Assembly: GCF_001513745.1 (NCBI RefSeq)
Contig: NZ_CP013382.1
Coordinates: 1,922,001-1,986,000 of the forward strand
Length of the DNA stretch: 64,000 nt
From: Burkholderia humptydooensis
Lineage (GTDB): Bacteria; Pseudomonadota; Gammaproteobacteria; Burkholderiales; Burkholderiaceae
Direction of reading: 5' to 3'
Position 1 is the first letter of the stretch. Each line of letters opens with the position of its first letter. The notes below the pieces were generated by a model. That model ran no database searches, was not told the DNA's origin, and saw nothing but the letters and a program-made list of their open reading frames with translations. Shown here piece by piece: positions 10,718 to 19,037 of the stretch. Position numbers and translations under genes: made by a program.

Positions 10718-12853
10718 ATGCTGGTCAAGTCGATTCGATTCCTCAGGACGTGCCTGATCCTGTGTTCTCTATGTCTCGCCATCGTCCCCGGACGAGCAAA
10801 CGCGGCGTCGAATCAGTTGCTGCTGCTGCTGCCGGACAACTTCACGCTCACCGATCCGCGCGTGTCCGCCTGGTTCGACGCGGCGTCGGAAGAAGGCTTG
10901 CAGCTTTCTGTCATGTACGACAGCCAGTTCGAACAGGCAGGCACGTCGCTCCAGGAGTATAGAGGCCTGATCCTGCCCGATCAGGTTCATACGGTAGCCG
11001 ACGACGCGCTCGTGACGGCCATCCAGAACTACGTGCTCAACGGTGGCCACGTGATGCTGGTCTACGATTTCGGCGTCCTCACATCGACCGGCTTTTATTC
11101 CGTCCCGCAGTCGAGGTTCAGCTCGATGGCGGGCGTCAGTTACGTTCTCTACAATTCGCTGGGCGGCAACATGATCGGACTGGGGCCTGTGACAGGCATG
11201 GGCAGCACGTTGCGTACGCTCCAGGTTCCGCCCGGAAAGTCGATGACTTGGCCTACCAGCACGGGTTCGACCACGGCTACCGTCACAACGTCGGCGTCCG
11301 TATCCGTTGCCGCGTCGTCCGCTCAAGTGCTCTATCTGCGGCCGAGCCCGACCAATCCGGGCGGGCTTGCCGGCTACAACCACAACGCGTACTTCAACTA
11401 CAAGACCGAGAACGGCCTCGCAACCAACATCAGCCTGAATCTCGGTCGCGTGTCCAAAGGAGCGAAGGTCAAGTCCGGCACCTATACCGCGACGTCGACC
11501 AAGAGCAAGACCGCATCGACACCGACGACTTCCACCGGAACGTCCGCGCTCGCCACGACAACGACCGCCGCGACGACGGACGTGCTCGAAGGCATCTCGG
11601 GCTATGTGTACGGCTTCCTCACGTATCCGAGCTTCGTCACGCAGGGCACGTACAGCGGCACGGCCTTGCTGACTTCGCCGAACTTCGGCCTCGTCGCCGG
11701 CTACAACCCGTACGGCAGCGGCGGCGTGCTGTTCGTGAACATGCCGCTCAGCTACCTCGAAGGGCAGACCGACGGCATGCCGCTCCACGGCTTCCTGCAC
11801 TACTTCACGACGAGCGTGTTATCGATGCCGCATCTGTCGCTCGAACCGAAGGCGCAAGCGGGGATGGTGCTCAACTGGCACTTCTGCGCGGAAGAAATGA
11901 TCCAGCCGGCGCTATACCTGAAGTCGCTCGGCATCTGGAACAACGGTCCGTTTTCGATCGTCGTGACGGCTGGCCCCGACGATGCCGCAATAGGCGACGG
12001 CCTCGGCATCAATCTGACCAACAACACGCAGGCAGAGCAGTTGATGCAGTATCTGCTCGGCCTCGGACACAACATCGGCAGTCATGGCGGGTGGGATCAC
12101 GACTACTGGGGCGCCAATGCGAGCGAGACCGATCAGAGCACGTTCCAGCAGTACCTCACGCTGAATCATCAGGCGGTGCAGTCGGTCACCGGCAAGCCCG
12201 ACGTCGAATGGGCAGCGCCGGAAGGTAACACCCCGACGTGGGCCGCGACCTGGCTCGAGAGCAACGGCTATTCGGGCTACTACTTCACCGGCCACACCGG
12301 CATGGCACAGACCCGCGCGTACCGCAACGGTGCGCTGCTGAATCCCGGCATCTGGGCGTTCCCGGTCATGCCGTTCGGCAAGTACGCGACGTTCGAGGAG
12401 TTCCAGGAGTTCGGCGTATCGACGACGGACGTCACGAACTGGTACGAGTCACTGATGAACTTCGTCGTCGCCAATCGCACGACCCGGCTCATCTACATGC
12501 ACCCGCTCGGCGCGTCGTGGTACCCGAACATACTCACGACCATCTTCAGCTATGCGAACACGCTGATCGCGACCGGGCAGTACAAGTGGTACACAATGGA
12601 CCAGTTGACACAGTTCGACAGGCGGCGCCTGCTCGTCACATGGACGGCGACCGATACGGGCAGCGGTTGGTCGTTCAGCGCGTCACAGCCGACGAGCCTG
12701 CAGGACATGACGTGGCTGCTGCCGAAGAACGCTTATCAATTGCCGGTCGTGACCGGGGGATCCGCCACGGTCGTGACGACCGACCCGACCAATTGGCTCG
12801 TGATCGCCGGCGCGGGAACGGCCTTGACGTTCACGAGCGCCAAAGTCCAATAG
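10718..12853 (+). CDS. Exported protein with amidotransferase-like N-domain and NodB-like deacetylase domain (PelA-like)
   Basis: 711 residues with a clear signal peptide (TCLILCSLCLAIVPGRANA). Residues 30-130 resemble the class-I amidotransferase-like fold (LLLLLPDNFTLTD, LILPDQVHTV, YVLNGGHVMLVYDFG). A Ser/Thr-rich linker follows around 240-290. Residues about 370-600 look like a NodB/CE4 polysaccharide-deacetylase barrel (MVLNWHFCAEEM, LGHNIGSHGGWDHDYWG, EWAAPEGNTP, YMHPLGASW), and the last ~80 are beta-rich. The order recalls PelA. The canonical TFDDG first motif is not seen, so activity and substrate are uncertain. It heads a co-directional run with the S53 peptidase (88-bp gap), the cytochrome fusion and SCO. 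Confidence 0.72.
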   Translation: MLVKSIRFLRTCLILCSLCLAIVPGRANAASNQLLLLLPDNFTLTDPRVSAWFDAASEEGLQLSVMYDSQFEQAGTSLQEYRGLILPDQVHTVADDALVTAIQNYVLNGGHVMLVYDFGVLTSTGFYSVPQSRFSSMAGVSYVLYNSLGGNMIGLGPVTGMGSTLRTLQVPPGKSMTWPTSTGSTTATVTTSASVSVAASSAQVLYLRPSPTNPGGLAGYNHNAYFNYKTENGLATNISLNLGRVSKGAKVKSGTYTATSTKSKTASTPTTSTGTSALATTTTAATTDVLEGISGYVYGFLTYPSFVTQGTYSGTALLTSPNFGLVAGYNPYGSGGVLFVNMPLSYLEGQTDGMPLHGFLHYFTTSVLSMPHLSLEPKAQAGMVLNWHFCAEEMIQPALYLKSLGIWNNGPFSIVVTAGPDDAAIGDGLGINLTNNTQAEQLMQYLLGLGHNIGSHGGWDHDYWGANASETDQSTFQQYLTLNHQAVQSVTGKPDVEWAAPEGNTPTWAATWLESNGYSGYYFTGHTGMAQTRAYRNGALLNPGIWAFPVMPFGKYATFEEFQEFGVSTTDVTNWYESLMNFVVANRTTRLIYMHPLGASWYPNILTTIFSYANTLIATGQYKWYTMDQLTQFDRRRLLVTWTATDTGSGWSFSASQPTSLQDMTWLLPKNAYQLPVVTGGSATVVTTDPTNWLVIAGAGTALTFTSAKVQ

Positions 12854-12941
12854 CGCCGCGCAGAACGTGCGCTGACGATCGTCGATCCGTCGATCGAATG
12901 GTCGTCGGCGCCGCTGGGATCGCTCACGGCAGAGAAACGAC

Positions 12942-14177
12942 ATGGAACGACACTCGCTACGTCATTCGCTTGGCATGCTTACCGTAATGGCGACCCTCGC
13001 GCTCACGACGGCTGCGCCGTTTGCACAGCAAACGAATCGGCCGTCTCGCGGCTTCACGCGTCCGCCGTTCCATCTGCAACGACATACGGCCGCGAGCCCG
13101 GGCGGCCTTTCTCCGGCGCAGATCCGGAATTTCTACGGATTCGATCAGTTGCCGCGCGATTACCGCGGCAGTGGACAAGTCATCGCGATCGTCGACGCTT
13201 ACGACAACCCCAACGCCGAGGCGGATCTCGACGCGTTCAGCCGCAACTTCGGCCTGCCGCCCTGCAATGCGGCCAACCGATGCTTCGCCAAGATCTATGC
13301 CACAGCCGATCGAAGCCGTCCGCCCGCGGATGCCGGCTGGGCGCTAGAAAGTTCGCTCGACGTCCAGTGGGCCCATGCGATCGCACCCGACGCGAAGATC
13401 GTGCTGATCGAAGCGGCATCCAATGCCTTGACCGACATGATGAGCGCGGTGGCCACGGCGGTCGCGGCGCCGCCCGAAGGCGCCGGCGCGAAAGTCGTGT
13501 CGATGAGTTGGGGCGGCAACGAGTTTCTGTCGGAAACGCAATTTGACGGCCAGTTCACGAGCGCGAACGGCGTGTCGTTCGTCGCCGCGTCCGGCGACGG
13601 GGGGAACGCCGTCGACTACCCCGCCGCATCGCCGTATGTGCTCGGGGTCGGCGCGACGACGCTCGTCACCGACGCGAGCGGTCGTTATGTCGCCGAAACC
13701 GCGTGGTCCGGAAGCGGCGGCGGCCAGAGCGCAATCGAATCCGAGCCACCGTATCAGGCAAGCTATCGGATTCCGTTCGACTCGCCCGGCGTGCGAGGCG
13801 TGCCCGACGTCGCCTACGCGGGAGACCCGGCGTCGGGTTTCGCGATATACGATTCGTACGGCTACGGCGGGCAGCGCGGCTGGTTCGTGGTCGGCGGAAC
13901 GAGCGCGGGCGCGCCTCAATGGTCGGGCCTGCTCGCGATCGCGAACGGCGTCCGGGTCCAGCGCGGCAAATCCACGCTGAATGCAGTCAGTGCCGTCGAA
14001 GCGGTCCTGTACCGCATCGCGTCCGCTTCATACCAAACGACTTTCTACGACGTCACGAGCGGCGCGAACGGCACATGCGGCGCATTGTGCGACGCGATGC
14101 CCGGCTACGACTACGTCACCGGGCTCGGACGTCCGATCGCCGGCAATCTGGTGCAAGCGCTGATCGATGCGCCGTGA
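12942..14177 (+). CDS. S53 (sedolisin/pseudomonalisin-like) serine-carboxyl peptidase
   Basis: 411 residues with a signal peptide (LTVMATLALTTAAPFAQ). A short linker leads to the S53 core: YGFDQLPRDYRGSGQVIAIV, the Glu/Asp pair in WALESSLDVQWAHAIAP, oxyanion Asp in FVAASGDGG, nucleophile in VVGGTSAGAPQW, and a calcium-site-like end (FYDVTSGANGTC, PGYDYVTGLGRP). The long N-terminal prodomain usual in secreted pseudomonalisins is essentially absent, so it may not be a classical zymogen. S53 enzymes are typically acid-active endopeptidases. It sits between the PelA-like gene and the cytochrome fusion, whose start overlaps its stop by 11 bp. Confidence 0.9.
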   Translation: MERHSLRHSLGMLTVMATLALTTAAPFAQQTNRPSRGFTRPPFHLQRHTAASPGGLSPAQIRNFYGFDQLPRDYRGSGQVIAIVDAYDNPNAEADLDAFSRNFGLPPCNAANRCFAKIYATADRSRPPADAGWALESSLDVQWAHAIAPDAKIVLIEAASNALTDMMSAVATAVAAPPEGAGAKVVSMSWGGNEFLSETQFDGQFTSANGVSFVAASGDGGNAVDYPAASPYVLGVGATTLVTDASGRYVAETAWSGSGGGQSAIESEPPYQASYRIPFDSPGVRGVPDVAYAGDPASGFAIYDSYGYGGQRGWFVVGGTSAGAPQWSGLLAIANGVRVQRGKSTLNAVSAVEAVLYRIASASYQTTFYDVTSGANGTCGALCDAMPGYDYVTGLGRPIAGNLVQALIDAP

Positions 14178-15927
14178 CGAGGATCTGCCCGAAAGGGTAC
14201 TGCCGGAACACGTCGGAGAGTCGAAACCGCCGCTGTCGGACCACGCCCGCTCGCAGGGCGGATTGCGCCGAACAGCCGGGGCCGCCGCCTCGGTCACTGC
14301 GCATCCGCCCGCCGTGCCCGCGCTCGTGCCGCTGTTCGCCCTGACGCTCGCGCTGTCCGCTGTCGTGACGGCGCGGGCGGACGGATCGCCGACAGACGAC
14401 CCCGGCGAGGCGATCTATCGCAACGGGGTACTGAGCTCCGGCGCGCCACTTCAAGCGCTGCGCGAAGGCGGATTGCGCATGGAAGGCTCCGCGGTCGCCT
14501 GCGTCAACTGCCATCGGCGCAGCGGCCTCGGAGCCAAATCGGGATTCACGTCGATCCCGCCGATCGCCGGAACGTATCTGTTCAATCCGAGCACGCTGAG
14601 TGGCGAGCGTCCCGGCATGCCGTACGTAGAGAGCATGCGCAGCGATCGCGCCGCCTATACCGACGTGATGCTCGCCCGCGCGATCCGCAGCGGAATCGAT
14701 GCACAAGGCCAACGCCTTGGCTACTTGATGCCGCGCTTCGCGTTGAACGACGACGACATGGCGGCGCTGCTTCGCTATTTGAAACGCCTCGATCCGCGGC
14801 CCGCGCCGGGCGTCACCGACACCGCCCTCCATTTCGCGACGATCACGACGCCGGACGCCGATCCGGTGAAGCGCCACGCAATGCTCGACGTGCTGCGGCA
14901 CTACTTCGCCGACAAGGACGCATTCCCGACGGGCGCGGCCCCACCGCATCCGTCGAGCGACGCGCCAGCCTCGGTTCCGCGTCGCTGGCAACTGCATGTC
15001 TGGGAACTGGGCGGCGCGGCATCGACGTGGGAGGCGCAACTCGCTCGGCATCTGGCCGCCGAACCAGTGTTCGCGGTGATATCTGGGATGGGCGGGCGGA
15101 CCTGGGCGCCCGTTCGCGCGTTCTGCGAACGCGCCCGTATTCCGTGCCTGTTTCCTAACGTCGAGGTACCGGCCGTCCGCAACGACGACTTCTATTCGAT
15201 CTACTTCTCGAACGGTGTACTGCTGGAGGCCGGACTGATCGCCTCCGAAATCTCCCGGGGCAAACACGACGTCGCACCACAAACGGTCCACGAAGTGTAT
15301 CGGGTCGGCGACAGCGGCGAGGCGGGCGCGCAAGCGCTCGCCACTGCCTTGCGGGCACGGGGATTCGACGTGTCTCGCCATGCGCTGATGCCAGCCGATC
15401 GCGTCGCGAGGGTGTTGAACGGCATCTCGAAAAACGATGCGCTCGTGCTGTGGCTGCGCCCCGCCGATATTGCGACGTTGGGTGACGCGGCGCCAACGCG
15501 AATGGTCTACATGTCCGGCATGGTGGGCGGCCTCGATCATGCGCCGCTGCCCGGCGGCTGGCGTGCGGTCACGCACATCGCGTATCCGTTCGACATGCCC
15601 GATCGTGTGCGCCGACGCGTCGACTACATGCTCGACTGGGCAGCCACCAGGCACATCCCGATCGTCGATCAACAGATTCAAGCGGACACCTTCCTGGCGT
15701 GCGTGTTGCTCGAAGAAGCACTGGGCCACGTGACCGGAACCTACGTTCGTGACTATCTCGTCGAGCGCATCGAAGACACGCTCGAACAGCGCGTGATCAC
15801 CGGCTACTATCCGCGCCTGACGCTTGCACCGGGACAGCGCCTCGCATCGAAAGGCGGCTACATGGTCCGCTTCGCGGACTCGAGCGGCACCCGCATCGTG
15901 GCCGACGGAGCGTGGACCGTCCCGTAG
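14167..15927 (+). CDS. Cytochrome c fused to a periplasmic-binding-protein-like domain
   Basis: 586 residues if the ATG at 14167 is used, which overlaps the S53 stop by 11 bp. About 50 residues precede a hydrophobic export segment (VPALVPLFALTLALSAVVTARADG), so a later GTG start near 14312 is possible. Residues about 75-220 form a class I cytochrome c: haem site VACVNCHRRSG, and a distal Met likely in GYLMPRFALND. Residues 280-586 resemble a Leu/Ile/Val-type periplasmic binding fold (WQLHVWELGGAASTWEAQLA, PVFAVISGMG, IPCLFPN, IVDQQIQADTFLA). The fusion suggests a ligand-sensing or ligand-oxidising electron carrier (inference). Next gene is SCO. Confidence 0.8.
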   Translation: MRRDEDLPERVLPEHVGESKPPLSDHARSQGGLRRTAGAAASVTAHPPAVPALVPLFALTLALSAVVTARADGSPTDDPGEAIYRNGVLSSGAPLQALREGGLRMEGSAVACVNCHRRSGLGAKSGFTSIPPIAGTYLFNPSTLSGERPGMPYVESMRSDRAAYTDVMLARAIRSGIDAQGQRLGYLMPRFALNDDDMAALLRYLKRLDPRPAPGVTDTALHFATITTPDADPVKRHAMLDVLRHYFADKDAFPTGAAPPHPSSDAPASVPRRWQLHVWELGGAASTWEAQLARHLAAEPVFAVISGMGGRTWAPVRAFCERARIPCLFPNVEVPAVRNDDFYSIYFSNGVLLEAGLIASEISRGKHDVAPQTVHEVYRVGDSGEAGAQALATALRARGFDVSRHALMPADRVARVLNGISKNDALVLWLRPADIATLGDAAPTRMVYMSGMVGGLDHAPLPGGWRAVTHIAYPFDMPDRVRRRVDYMLDWAATRHIPIVDQQIQADTFLACVLLEEALGHVTGTYVRDYLVERIEDTLEQRVITGYYPRLTLAPGQRLASKGGYMVRFADSSGTRIVADGAWTVP

Positions 15928-16029
15928 ACGCCGATCCCGCCTAATTCACGGGACGATGATTCGCCGTGTTGCAATCGAGACGCCGAAGGCGACGACGATC
16001 TACGCGGCTCACCACTCAGGGAGACTGAA

Positions 16030-16650
16030 ATGAACATGGTCGGGAAGCTTTCCATATTCGCCAACACGCTGATCGCGGCCGGCACACTCACGCTCATCGG
16101 ACATTCGGCATCGGCTCAAGAAGACATGCATGCACATCATCACATGATGATGTCGAGCACGAAGACATCGACGGTGGCATACACTGTCCCGGCCGTGACG
16201 CTCGTACGCGACGACGGCAAGACCGTTGCACTGAAGGACGAACTCGACGACGGACGTCCGGTCGTGCTGACGTTCATCTATACCACCTGCACGTCGATCT
16301 GCCCGGTGATCAGTCAGACGCTGTCGCAGTTCCAGCACGAACTCGGCGCGGACCGCGACAAAGTCCATATCGTGTCAATTTCGATCGATCCGGAAAACGA
16401 CACGCCTGCGCGCCTTCGCGAGTATGCAGCGAAGTTCGGTGCAGGACCGGAGTGGCAACACTACACTGGAACGGTGGCGGCGAGCGTTGTCGCGCAGAAA
16501 GCCTTCAACGTGTACCGGCAGGACAAGATGGATCACAACCCGGTCCTGCTACTACGTGCAACGCCGGGCAAATCATGGCTTCGGATCGACGGATTCGCGA
16601 CCGCTGACGATCTACTGCATTTTTACCACTCGCTCATAGCATCCGATTAA
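16030..16650 (+). CDS. SCO1/SenC/PrrC family copper chaperone/thiol reductase
   Basis: 206 residues; the start follows a ribosome binding site (cagggagactgaa). A signal peptide ends near HSASA, and the mature protein opens with a Met/His-rich patch (EDMHAHHHMMMSS) suited to copper. The core is thioredoxin-like with the SCO copper motif CTSICP (CxxxCP) in FIYTTCTSICPVIS, the SIDPENDTP segment, and the distal His in MDHNPVLLL. SCO proteins deliver copper to cytochrome oxidase CuA or act as periplasmic thiol reductases. No oxidase genes are present, so the partner may be the preceding cytochrome c fusion, 102 bp upstream. Confidence 0.92.
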   Translation: MNMVGKLSIFANTLIAAGTLTLIGHSASAQEDMHAHHHMMMSSTKTSTVAYTVPAVTLVRDDGKTVALKDELDDGRPVVLTFIYTTCTSICPVISQTLSQFQHELGADRDKVHIVSISIDPENDTPARLREYAAKFGAGPEWQHYTGTVAASVVAQKAFNVYRQDKMDHNPVLLLRATPGKSWLRIDGFATADDLLHFYHSLIASD

Positions 16651-17127
16651 CCACCTTGATGCATGGCGCGAAACATTTTTCGAGTCAAGAATGGATATTC
16701 GCCACGTGTCAAGAATTAGCGTCGGAAACAACGATTGACGACACATGTGATGAGATGAATGAGTTCATAGGGATAACCGTAGGTGGTGACGAAATGTCCT
16801 CAATCGAATGAGGGCACCTCGTCAAGTTGCCATGACGGGGACCGACGATCTCGATTATTTTTGCAAGATGACGCCTTGGAACGTTGGAACAACCCGGCCG
16901 GCTGCGTGGGGTCATTCCAACTGCAATCACATTCGTAATGGAAACGGCGTCCACTGGACGCCGTTTCCACATCCACGCCAGGAACCCTGCCCGATGGCAA
17001 GCGTGGACAGCCAATATCGCCGAAAGGGCCCACGTGTCGTATGCATGAAATACAGACGCGCAGGTTGAACGCCGACCGGCTGCGGTATCATCGCGGGCCG
17101 CGCTCAAGAGTTCTCGGACACGCATCC
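16651..17127. other. 477 bp intergenic stretch ending the exported-gene run
   Basis: No gene recognised. It contains a perfect 13-bp hairpin (separate entry) and a relatively AT-rich first half. The last ~90 bp lead to the intact glutaminase and presumably hold its promoter. Confidence 0.5.
16940..16968. terminator. Perfect 13-bp stem-loop, possible terminator
   Basis: ggaaacggcgtcc and ggacgccgtttcc pair completely around the 3-base loop act. No T-run follows on either strand, so it is not a textbook intrinsic terminator. It lies 290 bp after the SCO gene and 160 bp before the glutaminase gene. Confidence 0.55.
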
Positions 17128-18051
17128 ATGACCGAAACCAACTATCAGGAAATCCTCGAACGAATTCATTGCGACATCGAGCCGTTGCGCACGGCGGGCT
17201 GCGTTGCTGACTACATCCCGGAGCTTGCCAGCGTGCCTGCTGAGCGCTTCGGCATGGCCGTCGTCACCCTCGACGGCCGCGTGTTCTCCGTCGGCGACGC
17301 GTGCGAACGGTTCTCGATCCAGAGCATCTCGAAGCTCTTTGCGTGTACCCTCGCCTTTCAGTTGCTTGGCGACTCGCTTTGGAAGCGGGTGGGCCGAGAG
17401 CCGTCGGGAACCGCTTTTAACTCGCTCGTCCAGCTTGAGAGCGAGCGCGGCATACCGCGCAATCCGTTCATCAATGCCGGGGCGCTCATCGTCACGGACG
17501 TCTTGTGCCGTCGGTTCGTCGGTGCTGAAACTGCGCTCGTCCAGTTCATGCGACGTCTGACTGGTGTCGCCGACCTCGACTATAATCTCCGCGTCGCGAA
17601 TTCCGAGCTTGCCCACGCCGAACGCAATCGCGCGATGGCACACTTCATGGCAAGCTTTGGCAACCTGCACATGCCGCCTGAGGCGGTTATCGACGCCTAT
17701 TGCCGCCAGTGCGCGATCGAAATGAACTGCATCGAGCTGGCGACCGCGGCCCTCTTTCTCGCCAATGCGGGCGTTGCCCCCGTTTCCGGCGAACGCATTC
17801 TCGACGCCAGTTCAACCAAACGCCTATCCGCCCTCATGCTGACGTGCGGCACATACGACGCGGCCGGCGACTTCGTGTATCGTGTCGGCCTGCCCGCGAA
17901 AAGCGGCGTAGGCGGCGGCATCGTCGCCGTGCTACCGGGCGAGATGGCCGTGTGCGTCTGGTCTCCCGGACTCGACGCAAACGGTAACTCCGTCGCCGGC
18001 GTTCAAGCGCTCGAACAGTTGACCACGCTTACCGGCCAGTCGATTTTTTGA
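17128..18051 (+). CDS. glsA: Glutaminase (GlsA family), intact island copy
   Basis: 307 residues from the ATG at 17128, the expected size for bacterial beta-lactamase-fold glutaminases. The catalytic Ser-x-x-Lys lies in FSIQSISKLFA; other family motifs are [47 protein letters not shown] and the C-terminus LEQLTTLTGQSIF. It hydrolyses glutamine to glutamate and ammonia in the cytosol. Its codons use less G/C at third positions than the broken copy at 6913, although the proteins are closely related. It stops 39 bp before the right 17-bp repeat, so it probably came with the island and replaces the gene the island disrupted. Confidence 0.93.
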   Translation: MTETNYQEILERIHCDIEPLRTAGCVADYIPELASVPAERFGMAVVTLDGRVFSVGDACERFSIQSISKLFACTLAFQLLGDSLWKRVGREPSGTAFNSLVQLESERGIPRNPFINAGALIVTDVLCRRFVGAETALVQFMRRLTGVADLDYNLRVANSELAHAERNRAMAHFMASFGNLHMPPEAVIDAYCRQCAIEMNCIELATAALFLANAGVAPVSGERILDASSTKRLSALMLTCGTYDAAGDFVYRVGLPAKSGVGGGIVAVLPGEMAVCVWSPGLDANGNSVAGVQALEQLTTLTGQSIF

Positions 18052-18090
18052 CGCCTGCATCGCGCATCATCGTCGGTTTATTTTCCCGAG

Positions 18091-18107
18091 CGCTGGCACG
18101 CTGGCGC
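18091..18107. repeat. Right 17-bp direct repeat, attachment-site-like
   Basis: cgctggcacgctggcgc, identical to 7222-7238, marking the right junction of the island. Confidence 0.85.
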
Positions 18108-18147
18108 CGGAATGGTTGACGACCTATTCGGGGCGGTCGATTTTTTG
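18091..18147 (+). pseudogene. Displaced 3' end of the native glutaminase gene
   Basis: Read in frame from 18093 this gives AGTLAPEWLTTYSGRSIF and TGA at 18145-18147. It aligns residue by residue with the end of the intact copy (AGVQALEQLTTLTGQSIF). It is the missing tail of the gene beginning at 6913. Confidence 0.85.
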
Positions 18148-18181
18148 AAGCGCCGAGGTCGAGCGCGGCTCATCCGGCGCA

Positions 18182-18802
18182 ATGGCGGCAGGTCAAATAC
18201 CAACGGCAGAGCCGATGGCTTGCGATGAGCGCATCAAAGGCGCCCATAAAACCGTGGGCCCCCGGCGGCTTTTTCAAAGGATTCGACTCGATGCAAGCCA
18301 CCACCGGACGACGGAGCGCAGCCGTGCGGGCCATCCCTCCAACACGATTGATGTGGTACTTCCAAACGCTAGCGACGACGGCGCGTCCCTATCGTGCCAT
18401 GTCGAGGACAAATCCCTCCCTGACACATCAATCCTTCGCATCAAAGGTGAACGGTGGAACGCCTATACGGCCATTTCCGGAATCGGATCGAAAATGGTCG
18501 CGGTATTCGGTTCAGCGCTCGCCGAAGTAAGCGTCGATGAGTACGCGGTCAAGCAGGTTTTCGACGACAAGCCCGGCTTGGGATGGATGCTCTACCTGCC
18601 GAAGATTCTTACACCGCAGCAGACTCCGGAAGCGCGCGTCCTGATCCCCGTACCCGAAAAAGGCAAGCAGACCGGCACGATCATCGTCAGCGTGACGGAT
18701 GCCCCTTTCTCGGTCGACAATCCCGAGCACGTGGCAATCGCGAACCGCATCGAGAGCCGGCTCGTCGACCAAGACCTGCTCCCCGCCTACGTCGATATCT
18801 GA
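18182..18802 (+). CDS. Imm52-like immunity protein, 5' end possibly decayed
   Basis: The C-terminal ~150 residues look real and Imm52-like: NTIDVVLPNASDDGASLSC, GLGWMLYLPKILTP, EKGKQTGTIIVSVTDAPFS, DNPEHVAIANRIESRLVDQD. Imm52 proteins are immunity partners of polymorphic or contact-dependent toxins. The first ~50 residues in this frame are Arg/His-rich and unconvincing. Another frame over 18190-18330 reads more naturally (SKAPIKPWAPGGFFKGFDSM), so a frameshift near 18330 is plausible. No toxin gene is adjacent, making this an orphan. It lies just outside the right edge of the island. Start position is uncertain. Confidence 0.62.
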   Translation: MAAGQIPTAEPMACDERIKGAHKTVGPRRLFQRIRLDASHHRTTERSRAGHPSNTIDVVLPNASDDGASLSCHVEDKSLPDTSILRIKGERWNAYTAISGIGSKMVAVFGSALAEVSVDEYAVKQVFDDKPGLGWMLYLPKILTPQQTPEARVLIPVPEKGKQTGTIIVSVTDAPFSVDNPEHVAIANRIESRLVDQDLLPAYVDI

Positions 18803-19037
18803 ACCATGCCGGCCGCACTCGTCAAAACAACCCGGCCGGCCCCGCTGAATCGTCCCGACTGAAAATGATCAGTCCGCGACGCTCGACGCCCTTTCCATCG
18901 CCTATCGCGTACCGAATCGGCACACTCTCTATGTGGAAACCCGAACGATCTCCCCGGCGATCGCGCCCACGCGACTTCGTCGGCTCGCGTCACCCGATCC
19001 GAACCGTTCCATCCGAACCGGGCACACGCAGCCGAGC

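Larger units (their letters stand above)
7222..18107. mobile_element. Genomic island inserted in the 3' end of a glutaminase gene
   Basis: Both edges carry the 17-bp sequence cgctggcacgctggcgc (7222-7238 and 18091-18107). Joining the flanks across one copy restores a glutaminase C-terminus, NSLAGTLA + PEWLTTYSGRSIF, which closely parallels the end of the island's own glutaminase. The interior is visibly less GC-rich than the flanks. It carries a recombinase fragment just inside the left edge, exported copper/redox genes, and a complete glutaminase at the right edge. Excision and integration machinery is no longer intact, so the element looks fixed. Insertion mechanism is inferred. Confidence 0.8.
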
